Program-made: the position numbers and the translations under genes
Origin: Planctomycetota bacterium
GTDB taxonomy: Bacteria; Planctomycetota; UBA1135; GCA-002686595
DNA: 55,345 nucleotides
Reading direction: 5' to 3'
Assembly (NCBI GenBank): GCA_028278425.1
Contig: JANQEJ010000362.1
Coordinates: 1-55,345 of the forward strand
The notes under the pieces: model-generated
What the model saw: the letters and a program-made list of their open reading frames with translations, nothing else
The model's database searches: none
What the model was told of the DNA's origin: nothing
In this document: piece by piece, positions 42,294-52,000 of the stretch
Position numbering within the stretch: the stretch's first letter is position 1
Layout: each line of letters begins with the position of its first letter

Positions 42294-44840
42294 ATGTGCC
42301 GTGTCCATCGCACCGCCGTTTCCTCCGTGCTGTCCGCCGTCGCGCTCGCCGCGACGGCGACCGCTCAGACCTACTCGCTCCCGTCCGGCAACGCCGCGCT
42401 CGACTTTCAGCTCGACGCCACGAACGGCGCGGTCATCACGTCGATCCAGCTTGACGGGCAAACCGAGTTCACGCTGGATCGCGAGTCGCTTTGGCGGCTC
42501 GAGCTCTGGTCGCGCACGCCGACCGGATCCGATCCGCCCTTCGACGTCACGAAGACCCCGGTCACCGCGGCGGACGCGGCGAGCTTCATTCCCGCGCTCG
42601 GCGGCGCCACCGGCTCGGGCGTCACGATGACCTGGTCGTCGTTCGCCGCCTATCCCACGCTCACGGTGATCGTGGACGTCGACCCGGCTCCCGGCCGACC
42701 GGGGACCTTCGAGTGGCGCGGCACGGTCGACGCCTCGACCCTCGGAGCGGAAGGCGTGGGACGCCTCGACCTCCCGGCGTTCACGATCGACGACCCCGGT
42801 GCTTCAAGCCACCTGTACCTGGGCGTCAACGGCGGATGGCGCATCACCGACCCGGCGGTGGGCGCGTTCACCGACGACCAGGGGACACCGGTGCCGCTCA
42901 GCATGATGTACCCGGACAAGCTGATCCTCCCGCTGGCCGCGCTCACCGATGCCGATCGGGACGTGTTCCTGGCGCTCACGACGGGCGAGACGGGCGACGA
43001 GCGCTTCCGCTTCCGCCAGTTCGAGGTCTTCGGTCGCGGAGCGGGGACCGCGATCGAGCTCTCGACCGGCGACCTTCCCGACGAGCCGTTCGTCGGCGCG
43101 GCGGTCGTTGCGAAGACGTCGGTGCTGCACGTCCAGGCGACGACTCATCCCGCGGCCGCCTGGCACGACGTCGCGCTCTGGTACCGCCAGCGGCTCGAGG
43201 GCAACGGCGAGCTGTCGGGGCCGGGCCACCGCGGGTTGATGTCCTCGCTGAGCGGGCCGGAAGACGCCGCGCTGGACTACGACATGATCCTCACCGTCGG
43301 CAACACGGATCCCCTCGCGTGCGACACGGCCGACTACGGAGCCTACGACGCCTACACGCAAGAGCTTTGCACGGAGCTCGGCATCGACACCGACAGGCTC
43401 GCGACGATCTGGTTCGACTGGCACAACAACGTCCAGGGAACCGACCACCCCAGTCACCTGCCGGTTGACGACGGCGTCGGGTTCGGGGTCTGGACGACGA
43501 CGACCGACTACAAGATCTCGCCCTACATGGGGCTCCTCACGTGGGGCGACCGGCACCCGGACTTCGCGACCTACAACCCCGATCAGTGGGCGCTCGTCAA
43601 CGAGGTCGGGAGCCAGAACTGCAAGCTCGTCACCGCCAACGGCCCGCAGTGCCCGCCCTTCGGCGGCGGTCCGCCCGACTACAACAACTACACGCTGGAC
43701 CGCGGCGTGATCGCGGCGACCGACGCGCTCTTCGACACCCTCTTCGATCCGGTCCTCGACGACCCGCACTACGGCCTCGAGGGCTTCTACCTGGACGCGA
43801 CGCCGGTGGTCCGCCGCTGCTTCTCCGAGGACCCGGCGCACGGCGGACACCCGGTCGGCGGCGGCCTGAGCATAATGAACGGACTGCGGGACATCTTCAC
43901 GCGCCTGCGGGCCAAGGTCGCCGAGCCGACGTTCTTCTCCGAGGACACGCACGAAGCGCTCGTCGATCTCAGCGCGGGCTCGGGCTACTACCCGTGGGAG
44001 AACCCCAACGCGTTCAAGGTGCCGAAAGCCAACACCGGCATGGTGCCGCTGCATTCCGCCGTATACGGGGCCTACCAGCCGAACGTCCTGAACAACCGCT
44101 TCATCGACCTGACCTACCAGGTTGCGCCGGGAGTTCCGGTTCCGATCGCCGCCTTCCTCGGGGATCCGGTCACGTTCCCGCAGTCGGTGGTGGACGAGTA
44201 CACCGAGTGGGCGATGATGACCCTCGCGTGGAACTGGGCCTACGGCTTGCGCTTCTCGTGGGCGCACCGTCCGGCGCCGCCGGAGGCCCCGCCGGGGTAT
44301 CCCGACTCGATCCTCGAGATGGAGAACGAGCTGAACGGCAAGATCTACGAAGGCTTTCTGCTGTTCCGCGATCTGCTGCGGACCCAGGTGGAAGCGAACA
44401 ACCGCCTGCTCGTGCTGGAGGGGCGGATGGCGACTCCGCCGAAGCTCTTCGGTGTGTCGCTCGTCGACCCGCCGGTGTCCCAGTTCAGCCAGTCCGACCT
44501 CGAGCCGTTCGAGGACGGCAAGGTCCCGAACGTCTTCAGCGCCGCCTTCCTCGGGGAGAACGGCGACCTCGCGGTGACCTTCGTCAACTGGACGTCCAGC
44601 CAGGTGCTCCTATCTTGGGAGCTCCAGGAGACCTGGTACGGCATGGACCTCAGCGAGTCGTGGACCGTCACGGTGTCGCAGCCGGCGGAACCGCTGGCAT
44701 CCCCCGGGGCGTTCGCGCTGACCGAGAATGCGAGCAGCGACCCGGTCGTGGTCGGGGCGTTCTTCGATCCGGAGAGTCTGGACATCGAGTTCCCGGTCGA
44801 GCCGTGGGAGTGCTTCGTCGTTCGGTTCGAGAAGAACTAA
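42294..44840 (+). CDS. Secreted DUF6259-type glycoside-hydrolase-like protein
   Basis: An 848-residue exported protein, signal MCRVHRTAVSSVLSAVALAATATAQ. An N-terminal beta-sandwich (about 25-290) is followed by a TIM-barrel-like catalytic region (about 340-700). Acidic/aromatic motifs appear near strand ends: TIWFDWHNNVQGTDH, GLEGFYLDATPVVRRC, TFFSEDTHEALVD and YGLRFSWAHRPAPPE. A beta-sandwich closes the C terminus. This fits DUF6259, a clan related to glycoside hydrolases. Asp in GFYLDAT and Glu in FFSEDTHE are the best catalytic candidates, by analogy only. ATG 42294 has GGAG eight to ten bases upstream. Confidence 0.78.
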   Translation: MCRVHRTAVSSVLSAVALAATATAQTYSLPSGNAALDFQLDATNGAVITSIQLDGQTEFTLDRESLWRLELWSRTPTGSDPPFDVTKTPVTAADAASFIPALGGATGSGVTMTWSSFAAYPTLTVIVDVDPAPGRPGTFEWRGTVDASTLGAEGVGRLDLPAFTIDDPGASSHLYLGVNGGWRITDPAVGAFTDDQGTPVPLSMMYPDKLILPLAALTDADRDVFLALTTGETGDERFRFRQFEVFGRGAGTAIELSTGDLPDEPFVGAAVVAKTSVLHVQATTHPAAAWHDVALWYRQRLEGNGELSGPGHRGLMSSLSGPEDAALDYDMILTVGNTDPLACDTADYGAYDAYTQELCTELGIDTDRLATIWFDWHNNVQGTDHPSHLPVDDGVGFGVWTTTTDYKISPYMGLLTWGDRHPDFATYNPDQWALVNEVGSQNCKLVTANGPQCPPFGGGPPDYNNYTLDRGVIAATDALFDTLFDPVLDDPHYGLEGFYLDATPVVRRCFSEDPAHGGHPVGGGLSIMNGLRDIFTRLRAKVAEPTFFSEDTHEALVDLSAGSGYYPWENPNAFKVPKANTGMVPLHSAVYGAYQPNVLNNRFIDLTYQVAPGVPVPIAAFLGDPVTFPQSVVDEYTEWAMMTLAWNWAYGLRFSWAHRPAPPEAPPGYPDSILEMENELNGKIYEGFLLFRDLLRTQVEANNRLLVLEGRMATPPKLFGVSLVDPPVSQFSQSDLEPFEDGKVPNVFSAAFLGENGDLAVTFVNWTSSQVLLSWELQETWYGMDLSESWTVTVSQPAEPLASPGAFALTENASSDPVVVGAFFDPESLDIEFPVEPWECFVVRFEKN

Positions 44841-44867
44841 CCGGTTCTCCCCCCCACCAAAAAAGCG

Positions 44868-44911
44868 ACCGCGAGGACTTCCCGGCGAGCCGGCCGGAAA
44901 GTCCTCGCGGT
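44868..44911. terminator. Strong inverted repeat between convergent genes
   Basis: ACCGCGAGGACTT (44868-44880) and AAGTCCTCGCGGT (44899-44911) form a perfect 13-bp stem, and an A-run (44859-44864) flanks it on the left, giving T-run termination for the minus-strand lipoprotein gene. On the plus strand, for the DUF6259 gene, it ends in GATTT and is probably also active. Bidirectional terminator. Confidence 0.82.
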
Positions 44912-44929
44912 GATTTGTGGCGAAAGCGC

Positions 44930-45322
44930 TTAGTCCGATTCGTGCTCAACGTGCACGTGCTCGACGTGCTCGTGGTGGCTTTCGGTCTTCTGCATCCGCG
45001 GCACGCAGGGGTCGTAGAAGACGGCCCCGAGCCCGACGTCCACCGGCCCCACGCCGACGGAGGCGCCGGCCAGCCCCACCTCGGCGCGGAAGAGCTTCCA
45101 GAGCGTGATCTCCCCGACCGCGCCCGGGCTGCGCCCGTCGAAGAGGTCGAGCTCGATGATGTCGTCCTCCTCGCGGAGGCCGAAGGCGACGTGGCCGTCG
45201 ACCAGGCCGTTGGACTGGACCCGCGGGGGGTCGTTCTCGGAACCCACCGACACGATCGTGCATCCGGGAGCGAGCCCCACGAGGAGCAGCGGAAGAAGGC
45301 GAGCGAGAGCGAGAGTCTTCAT
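44930..45322 (-). CDS. Lipoprotein with His-rich C-terminal tail
   Basis: A 130-residue protein with signal MKTLALARLLPLLLVGLAPGC (lipobox APGC) and a compact beta-rich domain (VDGHVAFGLREEDDIIELDLFDG...VGVGPVDVGLGAVFYDPC). The tail is ESHHEHVEHVHVEHESD, with six His in seventeen residues. The tail suggests binding of Zn, Ni or Co, but no metal partner gene is close. Followed by a strong terminator. Family not recognised. Confidence 0.7.
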   Translation of the reverse strand: MKTLALARLLPLLLVGLAPGCTIVSVGSENDPPRVQSNGLVDGHVAFGLREEDDIIELDLFDGRSPGAVGEITLWKLFRAEVGLAGASVGVGPVDVGLGAVFYDPCVPRMQKTESHHEHVEHVHVEHESD

Positions 45323-45464
45323 TCTTGGATCTCCTGCCAGAAGTCGGCGGATGGGGACGTCCGGCCGCTTGCGGGCGGACGGACAGGATATTCCATGGGC
45401 CGGGTTCGCGGGAGCGATCGGCGGGTGACTTGGGTCGCGGGCGAAGAATGCCGATCCATGGCGC

Positions 45465-46286
45465 ATGGCCGGTGCCTGGCGCTCCATGTTCCTCTCCGAC
45501 GTCCACCTGGGATCGCCGGAAGCCCGCGCCGACCGGCTCCTGAGGTTCCTGCGCGCGAACGAAGCCGAGACGCTCTACCTGGTCGGGGACCTGATCGACG
45601 GCTGGAGCCTCGAGCGGCGCTGGTACTTCCCGGCGAGCCACCGGGCCGTGCTGCGCGAGATCTTTGAACGCGCGCGACGGGGCACCCGCGTGGTCTACGT
45701 GCCGGGAAACCACGACGAGGCGTTCCGCCGCTACGAAGGACTGGACCTCGCCGGCATCGAGTGCGTCGGGGAGACGGTCCACCGCTCCGCGGACGGGCGG
45801 AGGTTCCTGGTCCTGCACGGGGACCGCTTCGACGCGGGGCTCAGGAAGAGCCACTGGTCGATGCGGCTCGGCGGCGCGGCCAGCGGACTGGCCCGGCTTC
45901 ACGACGCGCTCGAGGGCGCGCTCGCGACCGTCAAGCAGCGCTGGAAGCGTGCTTCCGGCTACCTCGAGGCGATCGAACGGCGCGCCGTCTCCCTCGCGCG
46001 GAAGCGGCGGATGGACGGCGTGATCTGCGGGCACACGCACACGGCGGAGATCCGCACGCGCGGCGGCGTGACCTACTGCAACGACGGCGACTGGGTGGCG
46101 AGCTGCACGTCGCTCGTCGAGCGCTTCGACGGCACGCTCGAGCTCCTGCACGCGGAAAGGTCACAAGGGCGGGAAAGGACGAGCCCGCGCCCTTCCCCGC
46201 CCCTTCCCTCCCCTACTTCAGGAAGCCGAAGCCGAGCGACCCCAGCGACGGCGCCACGTTGGCGACCGTGTCGCCGATCAGCGTGA
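45465..46286 (+). CDS. LpxH-like metallophosphoesterase
   Basis: A 273-residue calcineurin-type phosphoesterase close to UDP-2,3-diacylglucosamine diphosphatase. All metal-binding blocks are present: FLSDVHLG, VGDLIDGW, VPGNHDEAF, VLHGDRFD and VICGHTHTAEI. Lipid A synthesis is likely, though paralogues with other substrates exist. The C-terminal 35 or so residues are Arg/Ser/Pro-rich (RTSPRPSPPLPSPTSGSRS) and lie antisense to the 3' end of the neighbouring Ig-like gene. The tail therefore looks like read-through past the domain end and is of doubtful value. Confidence 0.85.
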   Translation: MAGAWRSMFLSDVHLGSPEARADRLLRFLRANEAETLYLVGDLIDGWSLERRWYFPASHRAVLREIFERARRGTRVVYVPGNHDEAFRRYEGLDLAGIECVGETVHRSADGRRFLVLHGDRFDAGLRKSHWSMRLGGAASGLARLHDALEGALATVKQRWKRASGYLEAIERRAVSLARKRRMDGVICGHTHTAEIRTRGGVTYCNDGDWVASCTSLVERFDGTLELLHAERSQGRERTSPRPSPPLPSPTSGSRSRATPATAPRWRPCRRSA

Positions 46287-48885
46287 CGCGCGCCTGGAGG
46301 TAGCGCGCGCCGTCGACGTCGTCGATCGACTCCTTCCACGTGTCGTCGCCCTGGAAGAAGACGACCGCCGGCAGCGCGGGATCGAGCTCGCCGTAGGGAT
46401 CGAGCTCGTCGGCGTCGAACGCCTCGAGCGGGACCGAATCGGCGCCGCGGAACGCGAGCACGATCTCCGTGCCGGGCGGAAGGCCGCCGACGCCGGGCTC
46501 GAGCACGGGATCGGCGAAGTCGGTCGACGTCCCGTTGGTGTCGAACCACACCGTGTGCGCGCGGCTGACCCGCACGACCAGGTCCGCCTGGCCGACGTAG
46601 AAGGACGGGTCGGCCTCGTCCGGCGCCAGCTCGAGGTCGGGGTCGACCCCGGTGGAGAACACACGGAAGTTCGGGCGCGCCGAGCTGTTGATCGCGAGCG
46701 AGATGTCGAACGCGTTGAGTCCGACCGCGCCGGGATCGGCGAAGCAGCGGTACTCCATCAGGAGCGGCAGGCCGAAGGACGGCACCTCGTTCGGCCCCGC
46801 GATCTGGCCCGCCGTCCCGGGCGGGATCAGACCCAGGTCCTCCATGATCGCGAGGTCGATCCCCGCGCCGTTGGGCGCGGCCTTCGCCTGAATCGCGGTG
46901 TCGCGCCACGTGTAGTACTCGAAGCTCGACGGATCGCCCGATTGATTGAGCGGGAAGGGCACCATCGGCGTGCCCGTCGGCGCCGTGAAGAGGTCTGAAG
47001 GGTTGACGGCGTAGCCGAGGCTCTTGTCGTGCACGACCTTCTGCGGGCTCGCGGGGTCGGCGAGCACGTTGTCGGCAAAGGAAATGGTCGTGAGCCCGGA
47101 GTCGGGGAACGCGGGCAAGAGCGTCGACTCGAGGTGCTCGTCCGGCTGGAAGTGCGAGTGCGCGAGCCGGATCTCGAACTGCGGGTAGAAGTCCGAGACG
47201 ACCACGCCGCCGACCGGCGACCAGTTCAGGCCCTCGACGTCGATGTTGTGCAGCGACTCGTCGGTCGCCGAATGCCCGACGTCGACGTAGCGCCAGACGT
47301 GCTGCGTCTTCGCCCCGAGCGGCGAGAGCGGCGTCTGCACTCCCGGCGCGAACGGGATCATCGCCGACGGGACGGTCTGCGTGCGGTCGGCGGTGGCCGC
47401 GAAGCGGGTCACCGGCCGCGCGTCGATCTCCTCGTCGTCGAGGTCGAGCAGGAACTGCCCGCGCAGCTCGGGGTTGCCGTCGAGATCCTCGTCCAGCTTG
47501 TCGAAGCGCAGCGCGACGCCGCCGCTCTGCACCGTCGGTGCCGACGGATCGAGGCTGAAGCCGACGTCGGGCGGCAGCGGGTTCGCCAGCGGGTTGCCCG
47601 CGGTATCGGTCAATCCGTCGGGTCTGCCGACGACGTTGACGTAGTACGTCTCGGCGGTTCCGAGCGCGTGGTCGAGCGGCACGACCGGCTGGATGCTCAG
47701 GTCGTGTCCGCCGGCCGCGGCCTCCACGGTGGCGACGACGAGCTCGTTCGGGAGCGCCGCGCCGGTCACCCGCTTGATCTGCAGGTTGTCGAAGGGCGAC
47801 GCCGAGGCGAGGTCCATCGCCTCGCTGAACCGCACGCGGACGGAGGCGCCCGGCTCGACGTCTTGCGCGAGCGGCGTTGCGCCCGGCGTGAAGTCGACGA
47901 AACACTGCGGCACGTCCGTGCCGGGAACGAAGGCGCTGAAGAGCAACCCACGCGAGACTCCGAAGGCCGCCGGGTCGCCGCTCGCCAGCGTGACCTGCAT
48001 CCCGGTCACCGTGTCGCCCGCCAGCACCCCCGGCGCGGTCACCGCCGCGAGGTGCGTGCGCGTGACGATCACGTCGCCCGGTGCGGGCAGCTTCGCGCAC
48101 GCGGCCGCGAGGAACCTGAAGTCGACGTCGAAGGCGCCGCCGCCCAGGCCGGTGACGTGGAGCAGCACGCCGCCCTGACGGCCGACCACCTGAGGCAGCA
48201 GGCCGTCCGCCAATCCCTGCGGCGCGCCGGGCCCGCCGGCGCGGAAGCCGAAGGCGCCGCCGCCGGCGGCGGAGAGGTCGACCTGCACGTTGAGCTGGCT
48301 CGCGCTGCTCGCGTCCGGGAAGCCGCTGGCACCTTCGCCGACCTTGTGGCGGTGCATCTCGGCGAGCGAGAGCACGGGATCGATCAAGATGCGGCGCGCA
48401 TCCTCCGGGTCGATCCCGACCCGCGCGGCGAAGGGCGCCACCGGCGGCTCGCCGGCGAGAATGCGCACGTCGCCCGGCTCGACTTCGAGCGGGACGTCGA
48501 AGCTCAAGACGAGCGTCGCGTTGGTCGGCACCGCGCCGACGGGCGCGAGGCCGGTGTGCTCGAGCGGGCGCGTCTCGACCGGCACGACGCCGGCCGCGAG
48601 CACCTCTAGGGTCTGCTCGAACGCAGCGGATCGAGCGGGATGGTGAACGGTCAGCTCGTCGACTCCGAGGAGCGCGCTGGGCTCCAGCGACCAGCCGTTT
48701 CCCGTGCCCGAGAAGTCCGGGCCAATGACGAGATCGGTGCGCACGAGTGTGCGCGTACCGCTCGCCGGATCGTGCGCGTACACGTCGACGCTCCGTCCCC
48801 ACGCCACGTCTTGCAGCTCAGGCGGGGGCTCTGGTGCGGCGACCGTTCCTACGAAGATTCCTGTCAGCGCGAACAAAGGCGTCAT
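46213..48885 (-). CDS. Large secreted protein with Ig-like domains
   Basis: An 890-residue exported protein with a hydrophobic N terminus (MTPLFALTGIFVGTVAA). At least two SbsA/Big_5-like Ig domains are visible: GLAPVGAVPTNATLVLSFDVPLE (about 112-135), and VEPGASVRVRFSEAMDLASA plus GLTDTAGNPLANPLPPDVGF (about 340-445). The rest is beta-rich with many Asp/Gly turns. Bacterial surface or extracellular matrix protein; no enzymatic motif seen. ATG 48885 has AGGAGACCC immediately upstream. It converges on and overlaps the LpxH-like gene by 74 bases. Confidence 0.72.
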   Translation of the reverse strand: MTPLFALTGIFVGTVAAPEPPPELQDVAWGRSVDVYAHDPASGTRTLVRTDLVIGPDFSGTGNGWSLEPSALLGVDELTVHHPARSAAFEQTLEVLAAGVVPVETRPLEHTGLAPVGAVPTNATLVLSFDVPLEVEPGDVRILAGEPPVAPFAARVGIDPEDARRILIDPVLSLAEMHRHKVGEGASGFPDASSASQLNVQVDLSAAGGGAFGFRAGGPGAPQGLADGLLPQVVGRQGGVLLHVTGLGGGAFDVDFRFLAAACAKLPAPGDVIVTRTHLAAVTAPGVLAGDTVTGMQVTLASGDPAAFGVSRGLLFSAFVPGTDVPQCFVDFTPGATPLAQDVEPGASVRVRFSEAMDLASASPFDNLQIKRVTGAALPNELVVATVEAAAGGHDLSIQPVVPLDHALGTAETYYVNVVGRPDGLTDTAGNPLANPLPPDVGFSLDPSAPTVQSGGVALRFDKLDEDLDGNPELRGQFLLDLDDEEIDARPVTRFAATADRTQTVPSAMIPFAPGVQTPLSPLGAKTQHVWRYVDVGHSATDESLHNIDVEGLNWSPVGGVVVSDFYPQFEIRLAHSHFQPDEHLESTLLPAFPDSGLTTISFADNVLADPASPQKVVHDKSLGYAVNPSDLFTAPTGTPMVPFPLNQSGDPSSFEYYTWRDTAIQAKAAPNGAGIDLAIMEDLGLIPPGTAGQIAGPNEVPSFGLPLLMEYRCFADPGAVGLNAFDISLAINSSARPNFRVFSTGVDPDLELAPDEADPSFYVGQADLVVRVSRAHTVWFDTNGTSTDFADPVLEPGVGGLPPGTEIVLAFRGADSVPLEAFDADELDPYGELDPALPAVVFFQGDDTWKESIDDVDGARYLQARVTLIGDTVANVAPSLGSLGFGFLK

Positions 48886-48964
48886 CTGGGTCTCCTGCTA
48901 TCCGGTTTCGAGCGAAGTCGCGCAGCGTCCACGTGCACGAATGCGCTCGCCTCGACGGTTCTCG

Positions 48965-49001
48965 GGGGAGCGGGCCGTGACGAGGCCCGAGGAAGCTCCC
49001 C
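48965..49001. terminator. Hairpin downstream of the kinase gene
   Basis: GGGGAGC (48965-48971) pairs with GCTCCCC (48995-49001), and inside it GGGCC (48972-48976) with GGCCC (48984-48988). It lies about 40 bases after the stop of the WD40 kinase gene and before the Ig-like gene, on the strand of both. No T-run, so terminator or processing signal. Confidence 0.5.
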
Positions 49002-49042
49002 ATCTCACATCGGTGCAAGTTAGGGGCCGGTAAGCAGCGCGG

Positions 49043-52000
49043 TCACATCCCGCTCGAGTCGGGCGTGATCAGCGGAATCCCGAGCGTCCGCGACGTCTCC
49101 AGAAGCAGGCTCTGCAGGCTCGCGATCTCGTCCTTGTCGGTCGGGTTCGAATTCGCCCACTCCGTCACAAGCTTGCGCAAGGCCGCGACGGTCTGCTCCG
49201 CCTCCTCGATTCGCCCCAGGCGGAACTGCGTCATGCCGAGCAGGCAGAAGAGCCCGATCTGCGACCGCACGCTGCCCGCGTCGAGGGCAAGGGCCTGCTT
49301 CAGGGTCTGGTGCGCGGCCGGGAGGTAGTTCAAGCGGTACTGCGCGCCGCCGAGCACGACCGCGCAGAAGCGATCCTCGGGCTCGATCGCGACCGCCGCC
49401 TCGGCGCGGTCCATCGCTTGGCTGTACTCATCCTTCGAGCGGTCCGAGCGCCAGACGACGTTCCAGGTTTCCTCCGCGAGCCGCCCCGCGTTGTCGCCGC
49501 GCGCGAGCGCTAGGCGCCGCGCCGCCTCGAGCACTTCCTTCGGCAGTCCCTGCTGCTCGAGGCGCTTGACGACCTCGTGCGCGTAGAAGTAGTTCGAAAA
49601 GAGCGACGCGACCAGCGGATCCGCCTGGCGGCGGGCCTGCTCCGCGCGGCGGCGCTCCTCGCGGCGCACGTCGCGCGAGCCGCTCTCCCAAATGCGCGCC
49701 ACGACGTCCTTGGCGCCGATCCGGTCCTCCTCGCGCGTCAGGATCGGCGACGAGCCGGTGAGGATGCGCGTGTCGTCGTGGTTGAAGACGCCGCAGGTGA
49801 TCGCGCCGGTGTGCCCGCGCAGAAGGATCAAGAGGTCGCCCGTCGCGGCGTTCCACAGCCGGAGCGTGCCGTCGGTATACCCGCTGACGAGCCGCTTGCC
49901 GGAGCGGCTGTAGGCGAGCGCGCGCACCGGGTCCTCGCCGCGCTTGCGCGAGTATCGGAGCGTTCCGGTCTCGGTGTCCCAGACCTGGATCGTGCCCTCC
50001 TCGCAGCCCGCCGCGATCGAGCGGCCGTCCGGGCTGACCGCGATGCGTTGAACGCCGCCGGGCAGATCCTCGATCAGCCTGAGCACGTCGCCGGTCTTCG
50101 CGTCCCACAGGCGCAGCGAGCGGTCGATCGACGCCGTCCACACGTGGTTCGTGCCCGGCGCGACCGCGACCGCGTTGACCCACTTCTTGTGGCCCTCGAG
50201 CGTCTGCAGCACCTCGCCGGTCCGCGCGTCCCAGACGCGCGCGGTCTCGTCGCCCGAGGCCGTCACGACCCAATCGCCGCCGTCACCGCCCGGGCCGAAC
50301 GCAACGGCGCGGATCCACTTGCTGTGGCCGCGGAACGTCTGCATCGGACGGCCGCTCTGCGCGTCCCAGAGGATCGCGGTCTTGTCCAGCGAGCCGGTGA
50401 GGATGCGCGTGCCCTCCTCGTTCCACACCGCGGACGAGACGATCTGCTCGTGGCCGCGCAGGACGTTGATCAGCTCGCCGGACCAGGCGTCCCAGATCGA
50501 TACGGTCCCGTCGTTGTGTCCGGTGAGGCACTGCGAGCCGTCAGGGTGGAAGTCCACCGAGTAGACGAAGCCCATCCGCACGGGAGCGTCGTCCAGGCGA
50601 TACTCCGCGCCGATGAGCGACGTGTACGCGCCGCCGATCTCGGGATCCCACGTGCGCAGCGTCGTGTCCTCCGAGCTGGAGAGGATCAGGCTGCCGTCGC
50701 TCGAGAAGGCGAGCGCCAGGATCGAGTCCTCGTGCCCGAGGAAGACCTTGGTCCGTTCGGTGTCGAGGTCGAACACCCGCACGGTCAGGTCGGGGCCGGC
50801 GCTGACCAGGTGCTTGCCGTCCGGCTGGAAGGCGAGCGACGTCACCGCCGCCTTGTGTCCCGAGATCGAGCGGATCTGGCGCTGCGTGCTCGTCTCCCAG
50901 AGGCGCACGCGCTGGTCCGCGCCACCGCTCGCGACCAGCGCGCCGTCGGAATCGAAGGCGACGCAGACGACCGCGCCCTCGTGTCCTTCCAACGTCCCGA
51001 GCGCTTCGCCGCTCGCGACGTTCCACAACCGCGTCGTCCCGTCCTCGGAGGCGGAGGCGAGGATGCCCGCCGGGCTCCAGGCGAGCTGGTTGACCTTGCC
51101 GGCGTGGCCTTCGAAGCGGTGTTGGAGCTCACCGGTCGTGTGGTCCCACACCGCGACGGCGCCGTCGTCGAACCCCGCCGCGATCAGGTCGCCCTCGGGC
51201 GCGAATTCGCAGCAGAGTGCCGCCGCCTCCTCGAAACCCTCCGCGTCGCCCTCCGGCAACGTCCGCAGGTACGTTCCCTTCTTTCCGACGTCGAAACCGT
51301 CGGGCGCGCCGTTCAACGAGCTCGAATCGCTCAGAACGATGCGGCCCTCCCGAACGCCGATGATCGCGATCCGCGACCCGTCCTCCGACAGCGAGAAGTC
51401 AACGTGCGGGCGCATCGTGAAGAGCCACAGACGCGCGTCCGCCCACTGCTCGGGCACCACGGAGCCTGTGGGCAGGTCGTAGACCCGCAGGAGCCCGTCG
51501 CGCGACAGCGCGACGATGCGGTGGCCGTCGCGCGTCGCAACGAGGTCCGCGAACGCCGGCGTGAAGTCCTCGACGTTGGCGTGCTGGTTCTCCGTCTTGA
51601 GCTGGAGGTGGTCCCACTCCCACTCGCGGAACTCCTCGTCGCACAGCGCCAGCAGGTTCTTCGCCTCGGCAACGTCGTTGAGCTGCACGCTGTAGTCCGC
51701 GGCCGCGATGTTCGCCTGGTAGCTGCGCTGCTGGGCGATCAGGAGGTTCTCCTGCGCGGCCTTCGCGTTCTCGTCGGCGAGGTCCTTCGCCGCCTTCGCC
51801 TCGGCCTCCCGCTCGAGGGCCGTCTGCTCGGCGAGCCGCGCGTTGTTCTCGTTCTCGATCGCCTTGTTCTTGGCGTCCTCGAGCTGCGTGTTCGTGAGCT
51901 CGAGCTCCGCCGTCTTCGACGCCTGCACCGCCGCCACCGAGGCGAGGCCGCCGACCGCCAGCAGGATCGCGACCAGGATCGCCGCGGCCATCCCGCGGTT

